Source of the DNA: Grammothele lineata
Lineage: Eukaryota > Basidiomycota > Agaricomycetes > Polyporales > Polyporaceae
Direction of reading: 5' to 3'
Assembly: GCA_002150815.3 (NCBI GenBank)
Contig: NDFF03000035.1
Location: forward strand, 62,001 to 126,000
DNA length: 64,000 nt
Below, piece after piece: positions 21,759 to 31,921 of this stretch. The notes under the pieces were generated by a model. The model ran no database searches and had not been told where the DNA came from. It worked only from the letters and a program-made list of their open reading frames with translations. A program made the translations under genes and the position numbers. How positions within the stretch are numbered: the stretch's first letter is position 1; every line of letters begins with the position of its first letter.

Positions 21759-24646
21759 ATGCCCGCGCGTTCTTCGCTTTCCACGCCGTCCACGGTACCG
21801 CGTAGGAGCCAACGAGTTTCTTCCCCTCTCCCCCAAACCTCTCGCTCAGGTTCAACTCTTCGCCCGACCTCTCCTAACTTCCGCCCCTGTACCCCGAGTC
21901 CTGTCGGCCATACCCCACAATCATCCTCGGGTGTGCCATCCGCGTTCCCATCCACCTCTCGTGCGCCCACCAGCTCTTCCTCTGAAGCCGCCCATGCCCC
22001 GCAAGATGCTCATCCTCCCCGCCCTTGCACACCCTCTACCCAGGGTCCTGCTCCATCTCGGCTTCCTCACAAGCAGCCCCAGTCTACCGGTCTGCAAGGC
22101 ACGAGACCACTTTCCCGCAACCTCGATCCGGCCGTCCTCGGCTCGAAACTCCAGGAGAAGCTGAAACTCTCTTTCACCCCGGACCAGTGGCAGCTCGAGT
22201 TGCTCTCTCGTCTCTTGCGGGGCTTCGATAGCATCGTCTGTGCTGGGACCGGTTATGGGAAGAGTCTCCTCTTCGAGGGGCTTGCAGTGCTAGGTGGAAA
22301 GAATAAGGCTGTCATGGTAATAAGCCCACTGAAGGCCCTTGAGCGAGACCAGGTGAGTGATGGGCGTGTACTCACGGTGCTGTGCGGAGGCTAAAGGCGT
22401 TCTGTGTAGATGTTGCAGGCTACCGCCAAGGGGATTAAGGCGATTGCGATCAACGAGGACAACTCACACGACTCGACGGTATGGGAGACAGCTCGCAAGT
22501 CTGCGCAGCTCATTTACCTGTCGCCCGAGATGGCCCTGTCAGACGGGTTCTCCAAGCTGTGGAAGGACTCGTCCTTTCGAAAGCGTCTCGTGGCTGTGGC
22601 AGTTGACGAAGCACACTGCGTTGAAGAGTGGGGTGATGACGATTTTCGTCCCCTCTACCGCTCGCTAAGCGTGCTCCGCCACTATACGGGCCAGGATATC
22701 CCCTTCCTCGCTTGTACCGCAACGTGCTCGACATCGACATTCGAGCAATTGTGGAGTAGCCTGGGGTACGGATACCGTCCATTCTGGGGTTTAGATGTAG
22801 GATGCGACCGTCCCAATCTCTTCTATGAGATTCGAGCTCTCCAACAGCCGAAAAAGCCCATCCTCGACATTCTCAATATCCTCCCGCGCACCCTTGAGGC
22901 TACCACTGCCCGTGATGCTATCCCGAAGACCCTCATCTATTTCGATTCCGAGCAGGCTTGCGGCGAGATGACAGATACCCTCCGAAAATGTTTACCCCCT
23001 CACCTTCGCGACACTGTCTACGCATTTTCGTCCTCGCTTTCGGCGCGCGCGAAGCAGCAAGTTTGGGACAAGTTCGCCTCCGGCGAGATTCGAATTATCT
23101 GTGCCACGGACGCCGCCGGGATGGGATGCAATGTTGGTGACATCCGCTACGTTTTCATCATCAACTGCCCAAAAGCTCTCTCGGTAGTCGCACAACGTTG
23201 GGGTCGTGCAGGACGCGATCGGAAGACGAACGCTACCTGTATCATGCTGGTGCCAGCATGGGCTTTCCGCCCGACAGTTCCAAGCATGCCAGTGGCTCAT
23301 GCGACTCTCCAGCGGCTCAAGGGCAGACAAAAGGCCCTGATTGAACCGAAGCGGCACACAGAACAGCGTGCTAAACTGCCTTCGGAATTGGAAGAGTTCA
23401 TCAATGCGGCGTCTCTCAATACCTCTACGGAGCGCAAGTCAGTCGGTATGTGGAATATAAGTGCTTTGGCACCCTGTTGACCCATTGTAACCCTCTAGCC
23501 GGATGCCTACATTCGTACCTGCGGCAGACGTATCGCCCGGAGACCTCGCTCACAACATACACGGATGTGGCAAACAACACCCGCACAGCCACCGGGACGC
23601 GCACCTCACGGTCGGCGTTCTCACTATCCTGGACGTCATTGGACCTCAACCGTCACCCTCCGAGTACACGATGCTGCTATCACTGTAACCCCAACCACGT
23701 CCATCGTGTTTTGCCTGCCTCGCCAACAGATCCACGGCTCACAGCATTCGCAAGTGATTTCCTTGTTCCTGTTGCAGTACCCCATCCCCGCCGTCCCTCA
23801 GTTGGTTCCGCATCGGCCTTATCACACGACTCAGCAACGACGTCCTTTGAGCCCCTCGAGGGTGATCACACGGTCAATTCAGACGAGCGTGAACGCCTCC
23901 GCCAGGAGCTTGTCGCCTGGAGGGCACGCCGGCGCGATCCAAACGCTGATTACTTGTTTACATCGGCTGCAGTTGACTTTCCCGATAAGCAAGTCAAGCA
24001 GATCGTGTCACAGGCGCACGTCTTCCTGTCCAGGGCTGAGGTCGTAGCGACTGACGTCAAGAAGATTGTTCAGTGGGACTCGGCAACGACAAACGATCTC
24101 GAGGAAGTGGCGGGTCTCATTGCGATATGGCGCATTGGCGCAGCTTTGACGGCTACGCCTAAATCACAGCGCCGTCCCCGCAAGAAGGCGCGTCGACCGA
24201 GCACATCTAGCTCTCAGTCCACCAGTTCATCACCTTCAATGCGTCCACTCAAGTTCGTGAACACGAACCCCTCAAATGGCCCCTCAAGTTCTCCTCCGTC
24301 GATGCCCGATGACGCGACTCCTCGGCGCAACACGACCGTGCCCCCACTGAGCACTCTTCGGTGGCAGACACCCTTAGGCGCTTCGCATTTTTCGCCAGCG
24401 TTGAACACTAGTACAACACCCACTCCTGCTGCACTGCTACCTATGCCAATGCCTCCCTTCGTACAGCCAGCACCCGGCGTGGGCCAGCCCTCGCCTTCTT
24501 ATGCACAGGGCCCTTGGCCCTACCCCATTCCTTCGCCGTTTTTTGGTTTTCCCGCACCTGTCTGGGTAGCCGCGACACCACCTGGGTCGTCACCTTACCC
24601 GACCGCATCTGGCTCTGCAACGTACATGCCACGTCAGCCTCATTGA
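21759..24646 (+). CDS. RecQ-like superfamily 2 DNA helicase of the transposon
   Basis: Exons 21759-22352, 22410-23445 and 23499-24646; introns 57 and 53 nt; 925 residues. After a ~130-residue Ser/Pro-rich leader come the helicase motifs: Q-type FTPDQWQLELL (about 139-149), motif I AGTGYGKS (162-169), motif II DEAH (264-267), TAT (301-303), motif V ATDAAGMGCNVGDIRYV and motif VI QRWGRAGRD (460-468). A cysteine set follows (GCLHSYLRQTY near 545 and CCYHC near 602), placed like the RecQ zinc-binding domain. The C-terminus is Pro/Ser-rich. Inside an element, a helicase could unwind ends or support DNA synthesis during transposition (inference). Its stop lies 39 bp from the stop of the convergent DUF6589 gene. 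Confidence 0.88.
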
Positions 24647-24685
24647 GGTACGTTACAGTTGATATCGTACATACCATCTATTTGT

Positions 24686-27614
24686 TCACAAATGCTCGCT
24701 TGCAGCTGTATACTCACCGCCGCCACCAAGAGCTCCTGATGCTGCTGCCGCCATATCTGGCGTGGTAGTGCTGTCCCCATGGAGGTCTTCATAACTGTCC
24801 TTCTCCAGAACATTAACTCGGCAGTTATCGAAAGCCGTATTGCTGTTGAGGCGAGAATCGTGAGAGGAGTCCTGCTCGAGGGTGACGGGGTACCCAATCG
24901 CTGGGTCGAACGTTGTCGTTCGTAAATATTCGGCGAACTTCCCATTCTGCCAGATCTCGGCACCAGTCACCATGACGTCCACAATGGCTGAGCGGGCCTC
25001 AGAGGTGTTCTTCTTCTTGCTCACTGGCTCCGGTACGAAATGTTGCCCCTTGCCAAAGATGTGTGACTGACGGTTATTCATTTCCTCAACTAGGACACGC
25101 ATGTCCTCCTGAAATGCTAGCTCCTTCGAGCGCCGCCGACGATCATCATCTCCAAAGAAGTTGGCCATCAGGTGGGCAGTGTCTCGGAAGGCTTCGACGC
25201 ACGCTGAGCCTTTCTTCATGATGTACTCGATAGTGATCCCGCTACCGGAGGCAATAAATACTCGCTGTGAAGATGTGAGTATTGTACTACTGCATTGTTT
25301 GTAATTGCTCACATACTTTGACCCAGAAATTGCACTGTTCGAGATACAGATCTGATGCGATCCACCGCCGGCGAAGTCCCCATCGATTGACAAACCATGT
25401 GCGCTCGAGCGCGTTTCGCAGATCGTCGGTGAGTTCATACTTCCATCGGAGAAGCACCTCTACACACTCGCGTGCATAATTGTGCTGACTTGCGCCTCGA
25501 AAAGACAGAGCCCAGAACTTGAAGATGCGCAGTACTACACCAGCATCTGCATTGCCAACTGCGTCTTCGAAGACCAGGAAGAAGAGAGCGTCTCGCATAA
25601 AGTAGATATCATGCGCGAGCCAATCGTCCTTCTCAGCCTGAGCCCGTTCGGCCTGCGGAGTCGTTGTGAAACGTTCTTGGATGGTGCACGCAATCTTGCG
25701 AACGTCTTCGGCGGCAGGCTTCCACTTCTTCAAAGAGTCCCAAGACGTGTATCCTTGAAGGACCCTGCAGTGAGTGTACATGAGACGATTTGGTGCAGCC
25801 GTGAAGTAATGCTGACTTACATAACACACCGTAGCAGTCGTGCAATCAAGGAATGACGTATCAAGGCCTTCGCAGCAGCGTAGTTCGGCTTGTTTGCATC
25901 CCATGTCCGCCGGAGAAGACCTTTATGGGCAGCAAGAGAGCTAGGGTCCATCACTGCGTTGCCAAAGTGCGTTCGCATGATCATGTGGCTGGCGTTCAGA
26001 GCAAAGTGCCATAACGCTGGGATCTCAGCACAATACTCAGCCCGTTCCATGGCATTGATGTCGTCCTTGCGCTCCCGGCGTGCCGTACGGAAGTTGTTGA
26101 CGGTGAGCCAGTCTCCTTGAATGATGCGAACCTTGGACGACCAGTCCTCTTCTGATAGTGTCGACTTCTTCTGCAGTTCTTCAAGCACCTGCAGCAGACC
26201 CTTTTTCGAACCCTCGTTTACATTGAGCACACCGAACGGGCGGGTGTCCGAGACCTCAGGCGCCAAGGGTCGGTCACGTGGGATGTCGTTGATGATTGCA
26301 TCTAGCATCTCAGCTCGCCCTGTCCAGTTGGAACTCCCAGGTGTGTAGCGGATAAGTAACTCTGCAATCAAGCACTCAAACGCGCGCTTCATGTGCTCGC
26401 CATCCTCAGGAGTTGGACGGATGTCTTTGAATGTTGCATCCTTCCGCTTTCCACGATTTTCGAGCAATGACGACAGATTCTCAACCTTCGCGGCATCGCC
26501 TTCAGATATAGCAATGACGGCGACATTTGTAGCATGAATCATCGAGTGACGGTTCGTGATTCTCTCCTGAAATTTGCGAAGGTAGAGATTGATGTTGTCG
26601 AAGATGATGTAGAACAGTGTCGAGCCCGTGATGAGGTCAATGGCTAGGGAGACTGCGTCCGATGAGATACACTCCTTCAGCCTCTCGATGGTGTGGACGG
26701 AAACTGATAGGCCAATGTTGCTGAGAAGGGTGAGGACTCGATCACTCGTACCAGATATTTTGAAGAAAAGTCCTAGTGGCACAGCAAGGACATTTGTCGC
26801 ACGATTGCGCACAAACCCGCATAGGCATATGCACACCATTATTGCCTATTCTCTGCGTAAGCCATTGCTATTTTGTCACCCTGGCGCTGAGTGCTATGCT
26901 GAGACTTACGTAGACCGGATTCCGTGAGAACCCTGGAAAGTGTTGCCTCCAGTTCGTACCCGCCTCGCTCTCAATCTCGTCCTCAACTTCACTATCCTCC
27001 CCACTGTCGTCCTCTTTTGCAGTCTCCTCGTGCCCGTTGTCCTGGCCTGGAGTGGTTGTCGCAGGAGGTTCCCCTGATCTCGCTTTCCTCCGGCGATACT
27101 TGTTCGGTGAAGCCGTGAAGGCCCGTAGCACTGCATACATGAAAGGCGCCAGAACTTGAATCTTCTCCAGAATCACTGACGGTTGCAAGAGCCGCTTCAT
27201 GTCCGCAATCGTGAGTGTCTTAACCTTGATTTGAAAGGCCGGCTCCTGGATGATTCGATCACTCTCCTTCAGGGCAATTTCCTCGGCACAGGGCTGCACA
27301 ACATGATCATGGAGATGACTGCGAGCTTGAGGCCATCTATCATGCCATAGACGATACAAGGTACGTGGATAGAAGACTCCCTCTTCGTCCTTGGCCTTCG
27401 AGTTATAGCCTAAGAAAATTGACGCTCTTCTCTTGACAGAATCAATGTTGGAAGAGAAGATGAATACGAGCAGATGGTGGATAGGCACAGCCAAGTAGAT
27501 GACAAGCGAGATGATCATGTGAAGTTTCGCGTCCAGGGTTTGCGGAATGAGGTCAGGTGGTAGAGCCTCCTCCCAGAGACCGGAGGAGTACATCAGGCCG
27601 GTTTCGACAGTCAT
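24686..27614 (-). CDS. DUF6589 protein, candidate transposase
   Basis: Exons 27614-26910, 26845-25821, 25764-25317 and 25264-24686; introns 64, 56 and 52 nt; 918 residues. Hallmarks of the agaricomycete DUF6589 family are clear: SVKRRASIFLGYN, LWHDRWPQARSHLHDHVVQPC, FYIIFDNINLYLRK then NRHSMIHATNVAVIAI, FGVLNVNEGSKKGLLQVLE, IIQGDWLTVNNFR, AEIPALWHFALNASHMIMRTH, AAHKGLLRRTWDANKPNYAA. Asp318 (FDNIN), Asp480 (GDWLT) and downstream acidic or His residues (Glu509, His515) are spaced as in an RNase H-fold DDE nuclease, but I cannot prove this by eye. A Glu/Asp-rich linker near residues 200-225 divides the N-terminal part. The final exon could splice again at a GGTGAGT near 24,715. Confidence 0.82.
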
Positions 27615-28134
27615 GGTGAGCAGCAGGCCTCCCTCCACTCAAAAATTGTTCTCTACATTCACATTTGCCTCCGCGCGCAGGTACCGATCATGTTGAGCGG
27701 ATGAAACTCATCCGCCAACGAGCTCGATCGCAAGCCCGACGTCTGCGACGTGCGGTAGTGTCACACATGTCACACCCTATCAGTGGTGGTGACCTCGGTC
27801 ACTTCCACCACTACAAACGAGATTTCGGTTATGCCGCACCAAGACGTTCCACATTTATGTTCTCGGGTGATTTTGTAACATATTCCCTAGCGTACACAAC
27901 AGTTTGATGTGAGGATGCTCTGTTATGCATGAGATTTTGGATAATTTCCTCCAGTGCCCGTGACAGATGGTGCGGATGTCATGGAATTACTCGGAGGGGC
28001 GGAAGAAATCAATAAAAATGTGTAACACATTCCGAAGCATGTCTATAATGCTACTCTAAATGCCGAAGGGAAGGGGGCTAGTACTCATACGAGGGCGGCC
28101 AGCACGAGATCATGCCTATTCTAGTGACTTTGTC
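27615..28134. other. Non-coding right flank of the transposon
   Basis: Between the DUF6589 start and the right TIR. It holds a near-perfect inverted repeat at about 27782-27812 (AGTGGTGGTGACC / GGTCACTTCCACCACT) and no gene. It probably contains the DUF6589 promoter and possibly protein-binding sites needed at the element end. Confidence 0.6.
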
Positions 28135-28191
28135 ACAAGCCCCTTCTGCGAAGGCGCGCAAGCGCCGGAGCAAGGGCTTGCTCCGAACCTA
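28135..28191 (-). repeat. Right terminal inverted repeat
   Basis: Reverse complement of the left TIR in two blocks (28175-28191 and 28135-28155). It contains the perfect palindrome GGAGCAAGGGCTTGCTCC at about 28168-28185. Confidence 0.88.
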
Positions 28192-28200
28192 TCGCGCATC
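28192..28200 (+). repeat. Right target-site duplication
   Basis: TCGCGCATC, identical to 21192-21200. The bases that follow (28201-28221) continue the kinase reading frame to a TGA. Confidence 0.93.
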
Positions 28201-28805
28201 GTGAAGGGTCTGGCGTTCTGAGAGACAGGCGTCGTGTCTCGGCCGACCGCGCTGGTTCGGGCACCGTGCAGTTCGCGGCGGGACCTATAATTACGTTGGC
28301 GCGCCTCTATTTTAGTGTCGGCTACCTTATGTTTATTTGTTGACGCTCGGATATCTGAGTAGGTTTCAATTTGATGAGGGGTCGTTTTGTAGGCTCGTGT
28401 CGTGCAGAATGAAGAGATACGTCGCTGCGCGCGGGTGGCTGGGTCGTCTGAACTAAGGAGCCATAGAGCTCCACCTGCGGGTGACGCGGTGGAACGCTCT
28501 GCCTGGCTGCGCGGCGCGGCGACCGACGCTCAAGCGGTGCGACGTGCGCGTTGATCGACGGGATATTGCCTTATCGGGGGTCAGGAACGGGAGGATTGAA
28601 TCTCCGCCCGGCCGCGCATACATATTCGGTTGCCAGGCCAGTCCGGGCTCTCTTCCCATCCCGTCCCCCGACGTCTTTTTAGCCAGCCTTCCGCTCGCCC
28701 TCCCGGCCCTTTCGCCTCTCCTCCCCCTCGCCGCCTTCCAGCGCACCCCACCGCTCTTTAGCACCCACACTCCTTCCTCGTTACGAGAAAATCACTCCAT
28801 CAGAC
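28201..28805. other. Displaced kinase 3' end and promoter of the next gene
   Basis: 28201-28221 is the detached last coding stretch of the kinase (six codons plus TGA), followed by its likely 3' UTR. 28,650-28,800 is pyrimidine-rich and is the probable promoter and leader of the wall-protein gene. Confidence 0.55.
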
Positions 28806-29994
28806 ATGTTCTCTGCCACCAAGCTCTTTGTCCTCGCCGCCGCCGCGGCCCCCGCCTTCGCCACGGTCTACATGACTGCGCCCGTCGGGTCCACGTCCTG
28901 GGCCGCGGGCACCTCCCAGACGATCACCTGGCAGGACGACGGCAGCACGCCCGCTCTCGGCAACTTCGGCTCGGCGTCGGTCGGTGTCTACGTTGGTAGC
29001 GTCAACCAGCAGGTGAGCCTCTTTATCCTAGATGATTACTCCTATGGGTTTGGGAGCATGGGCTGCATCACAGTTGAGGGTGATGGGGGCGGTGGACGGG
29101 CATAAGGCGCACGCTGTTGCAGTTGGTCGGTGTCAAACTGCATCATGCTTGATAACGACATCAAGCCTTCCTCGGACCCGCTCGTTCGACACTCCGGCTA
29201 CGGTCGGAGCGACGAAAAGTTCTTTTTGACACGTCCACGTATGTACACGGGACCGTGGGCGATTCAAGATGCTACATGCTTTTCTTTCGTCACATTCGTC
29301 TCTCGGCACCGGAGTTGCTCCTGACTGAGAAGCGAATTTGTGTGCTCGCGTCTCAAAACACTTAAACTTTGCTTGATGCAATTTGATATGCGAATGTGTG
29401 GCTGATCACAATTTGTGCTGCAGACCTTGGTCCAGTCTATCACCGACAGTGTTGATGTCGCGACGACCAGCTCCATCGTCTTCACTCCCGATGCTAGCGT
29501 TGGCGAGAACGGCCAGTACTAGTAAGTGTCATCCCTTGAAAGAAAGATGCCGAATAATGTGATTGACTCGATGTATGCAGCTTCGTCCGTTTCACGTCGC
29601 TCAACATGACCGACTCCTCCACTGGCTACCCCATCCAGGCGTTCTCGTCCAAGTTCACGTATGTCAACTTGCCTGTATGGGCCCTCTCATACCTTGGTGC
29701 TGACCATCTCCCTCCAGCCTCTCTGGTATGACCGGCACCTTCAACGCGACAGTCTCCTCACAGATCGCCGCCGCGAGCTCAACGTCGGGCGCCGCCTCCT
29801 CCACCTCTGCTGCGAGCGCGACCTCCTCCAAGGCGTCCTCATCCGCGTCCAAGTCGGCGTCGAGCACCAAGAGCTCCACCTCCGCGACCACCTCCGCGAG
29901 CGCGGACACCAGCGGTGCCGCGGCGCTCCCTATCAGCGCGCTCTCGTGCGTTGCTGGTGTCGCCATCGCCGTCTTCTCCGGCATGTTCATGTAA
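28806..29994 (+). CDS. Kre9/Knh1-type GPI-anchored cell-wall protein
   Basis: Exons 28806-29012, 29424-29521, 29581-29658 and 29718-29994; 219 residues. A signal peptide (MFSATKLFVLAAAAAPAFA) is followed by a ~95-residue beta-type domain with the Kre9/Knh1 N-terminal pattern (TAPVGSTSWAAGTSQTITWQ, then VYVGSVNQQTLVQSI, FTSLN and YPIQAFSSKFTLSGM). Next comes a Ser/Thr/Ala-rich stalk, then a C-terminal hydrophobic tail (ALPISALSCVAGVAIAVF) suited to GPI attachment. It probably acts at the cell surface in wall glucan assembly or as an adhesin-like coat; direct function in basidiomycetes is unclear. The first intron is 411 nt, far longer than its neighbours, with the join confirmed by the conserved VNQQ-TLVQS sequence. 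Confidence 0.82.
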
Positions 29995-31921
29995 ACGTGC
30001 TTCGGATCCGGCGCCTGCCTATCTACCTTCGATCATCTACCTGGGCACGGTCGGCCCCCACGGACAGTTCATACCTCCCACTAGGGCGGGGCAGGCTCTA
30101 TGCTCGCCTCGTCGCTCCTGTTGTTCCTCGGCTTTTACTTAGCTCTTTCCGTACCTTCCATTCGGTTTCAAATGTGCTGCGCCCCGCTATCATTCCCAGT
30201 ACTCCCTGCTAATCACCGCTACCGATGACGACGGGAAAAAGAAGTACAGGATCGTGCGTTTCCCGAGCCGACCACCGCGGGTCCCTGTTGCAAACCGCTT
30301 GCGCCGCATGCTGCCGTTGTTATTCCCTTTGAGGAGGATCTCGGCTCGACTTTAGACGTATGGATGCACGACCGCTGCACGACCTTTTTTCCATGCATGA
30401 CGAGACGTACGTTGTACATCTAGAGTATATAGCATAGTGGCGCTGGCGCGGGACCCTCCGCTTACGCTCTTTAATACACGACCTCTGTCTTCTGGCATTC
30501 GCGTCCCGTCTCCGTGTGTCTCTTTGTTTGAGTTACTCGAGGATACCCAACCGGTCGTGCAGGATGACTGTCCATGGGGTTGCTCCACTCCTTGGCTCGG
30601 CGCTTAGCAATATTGATCGCACTCGCCTTGGCCGTCAGCGTTTTTTTTTACCGCCAGGGTTTCTCAAGTAGTTCCTTCACCAGCCCTCACTGCGCTCTGC
30701 GGTTTGAGGATGTACGTCATTCGTTGCGACACTATCCTGGCCTATATCGATTGCGGGCTCAAGGGGCTCTGTAGGCTCTACACCATTTGCGCCACGGAGC
30801 CAGTGGAGCCAAACTTCGTCGAAGTGAGTCCGACTTTTAACATGTTTTGAGGAAGCGTCATCTGAGACGGTTACGCAGGTTTCACCCATGCGTGCCCCTC
30901 GCGATAATGCCTAGCACGAGCCTACTCCATGGGATGAGAACATGTTTACGTTGTGGGGGCAGGTCGATGAACACCCTCTACAAGGAAAGAAAGTCATACT
31001 GCTCGACTTCCAGTCTTCCGCGCTTTACGCTTGAGCTCTTCCTGTTTACGCTCACCTAACTACTGGCAGCTAGAGAACGCTCAGTTCTACGGCATGGCTA
31101 GTACGCGCACTGCAAGAGCCGCCGTACCGGCTAGCTTCTGCTATCGCCGCGATAAACCCTAGGCGCGTCCCCTCTGCACGGAGATGACGACCCATTTTCG
31201 ACTCTGGACTCACCTCAGGTTGAGTCCATGGGGCTCGATGGCTCCGATGTCCTCGGATTTGACTCACAATGTTCTTTTCGTGGCGGCCGGGGCGCCCGAA
31301 GCTACTAGATGAGTCTGGGGAATCATAGTTTCATTTATTTTGCTGACCCTCCATTCACCCTCTGTCTTTCTTTCCCCTGCCTGATTTATCTAGACAGTCA
31401 CTATGTTCCCCATGTGATACAATTCTTGTGCCACATCTATACTTCACTATGCATTCCTTCCTCAAATTCGCATTTCACGAGCGCGTCATCGATGCAGACG
31501 CCGACCACACATTTCAACTCAATCGCAACGCATGACGGAAGGAGAGAGCTTTGCTCCGCGGAGTTCTCCAATTCGGTAGGTCAGCCTACACCTCGCGCGC
31601 TCCCGATGACGCTAATCGCGCTTCGTAACCTACTGTAGGACCGCTGATCGTCCTTTGCTATCGAGGCGGCTCTTGTCGGAGGCCTTTGGAGAGTTGGTGC
31701 TAGCATAAATCCGCAAACGATCCCCTCGGACCCAAATTTTTGTGCGGTCAGCTGCTAACTCAGTCGGCCCCTCCCTTCCCCTCGGCTCTGGTGACACATG
31801 CTTTGATGTAAATACTAGTCTCTCCAAGTCGCCAGCGCGCGCTTTCCCTGTCCAGAGACTATACATAATGAAAGGTGAGACCCGTCCGAAATCCAATTCC
31901 TTGAGATAGGTTACCACCACC
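29995..31921. other. Intergenic region with a possible gene relic
   Basis: 1.9 kb between the wall-protein gene and the first P450. Apart from the weak candidate at 30574-31034 nothing is supported. The last ~100 bp should be the promoter of the first P450 (TATACATAA at about 31860). Confidence 0.4.
30574..31034 (+). pseudogene. Possible small membrane-anchored protein gene or relic
   Basis: Weak. An ATG at 30574 opens a frame with one hydrophobic helix (LARRLAILIALALAVSVFFY) and then CALRFED, followed by a GTACGT donor. Further on, LYTICATEPVEPNFVE ends at a GTGAGT donor, and after an acceptor near 30913 a protein-like stretch (WDENMFTLWGQVDEHPL, KKVILLDFQSSALYA) runs to a TGA at 31032. The N-terminal helix plus short ectodomain vaguely recalls UstYa-type oxidases that sit near P450s, but the defining HxxHC motifs are not visible. 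It may equally be a chance assembly. Confidence 0.2.

Larger units (their letters stand above)
21201..28191. mobile_element. DNA transposon encoding a RecQ-like helicase and a DUF6589 protein
   Basis: A 6,991 bp element bounded by imperfect TIRs and a perfect 9 bp target duplication. The ends read TAGGTTCGGATCAAGCC and, in reverse complement, TAGGTTCGGAGCAAGCC (16 of 17 identical). A second matching block lies inside each end (21252-21272 and 28135-28155, 20 of 21 identical). It holds two convergent genes, the helicase (plus) and the DUF6589 protein (minus), with a 39 bp gap and no other gene. Both reading frames are intact after splicing, so the copy is probably young. A 9 bp duplication is typical of Mutator-like elements, but neither protein resembles a known MULE transposase to me. 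DUF6589 is the likely transposase (inference). Confidence 0.92.

Noticed and set aside
21759..27614. Helicase and DUF6589 protein as ordinary host genes
   Set aside because: Both lie wholly between matched TIRs and a perfect target duplication that interrupts the kinase reading frame.
21201..28191. Assigning the element to Helitrons because it has a helicase
   Set aside because: Helitrons lack TIRs and target duplications and carry a Rep domain; none of that fits here.
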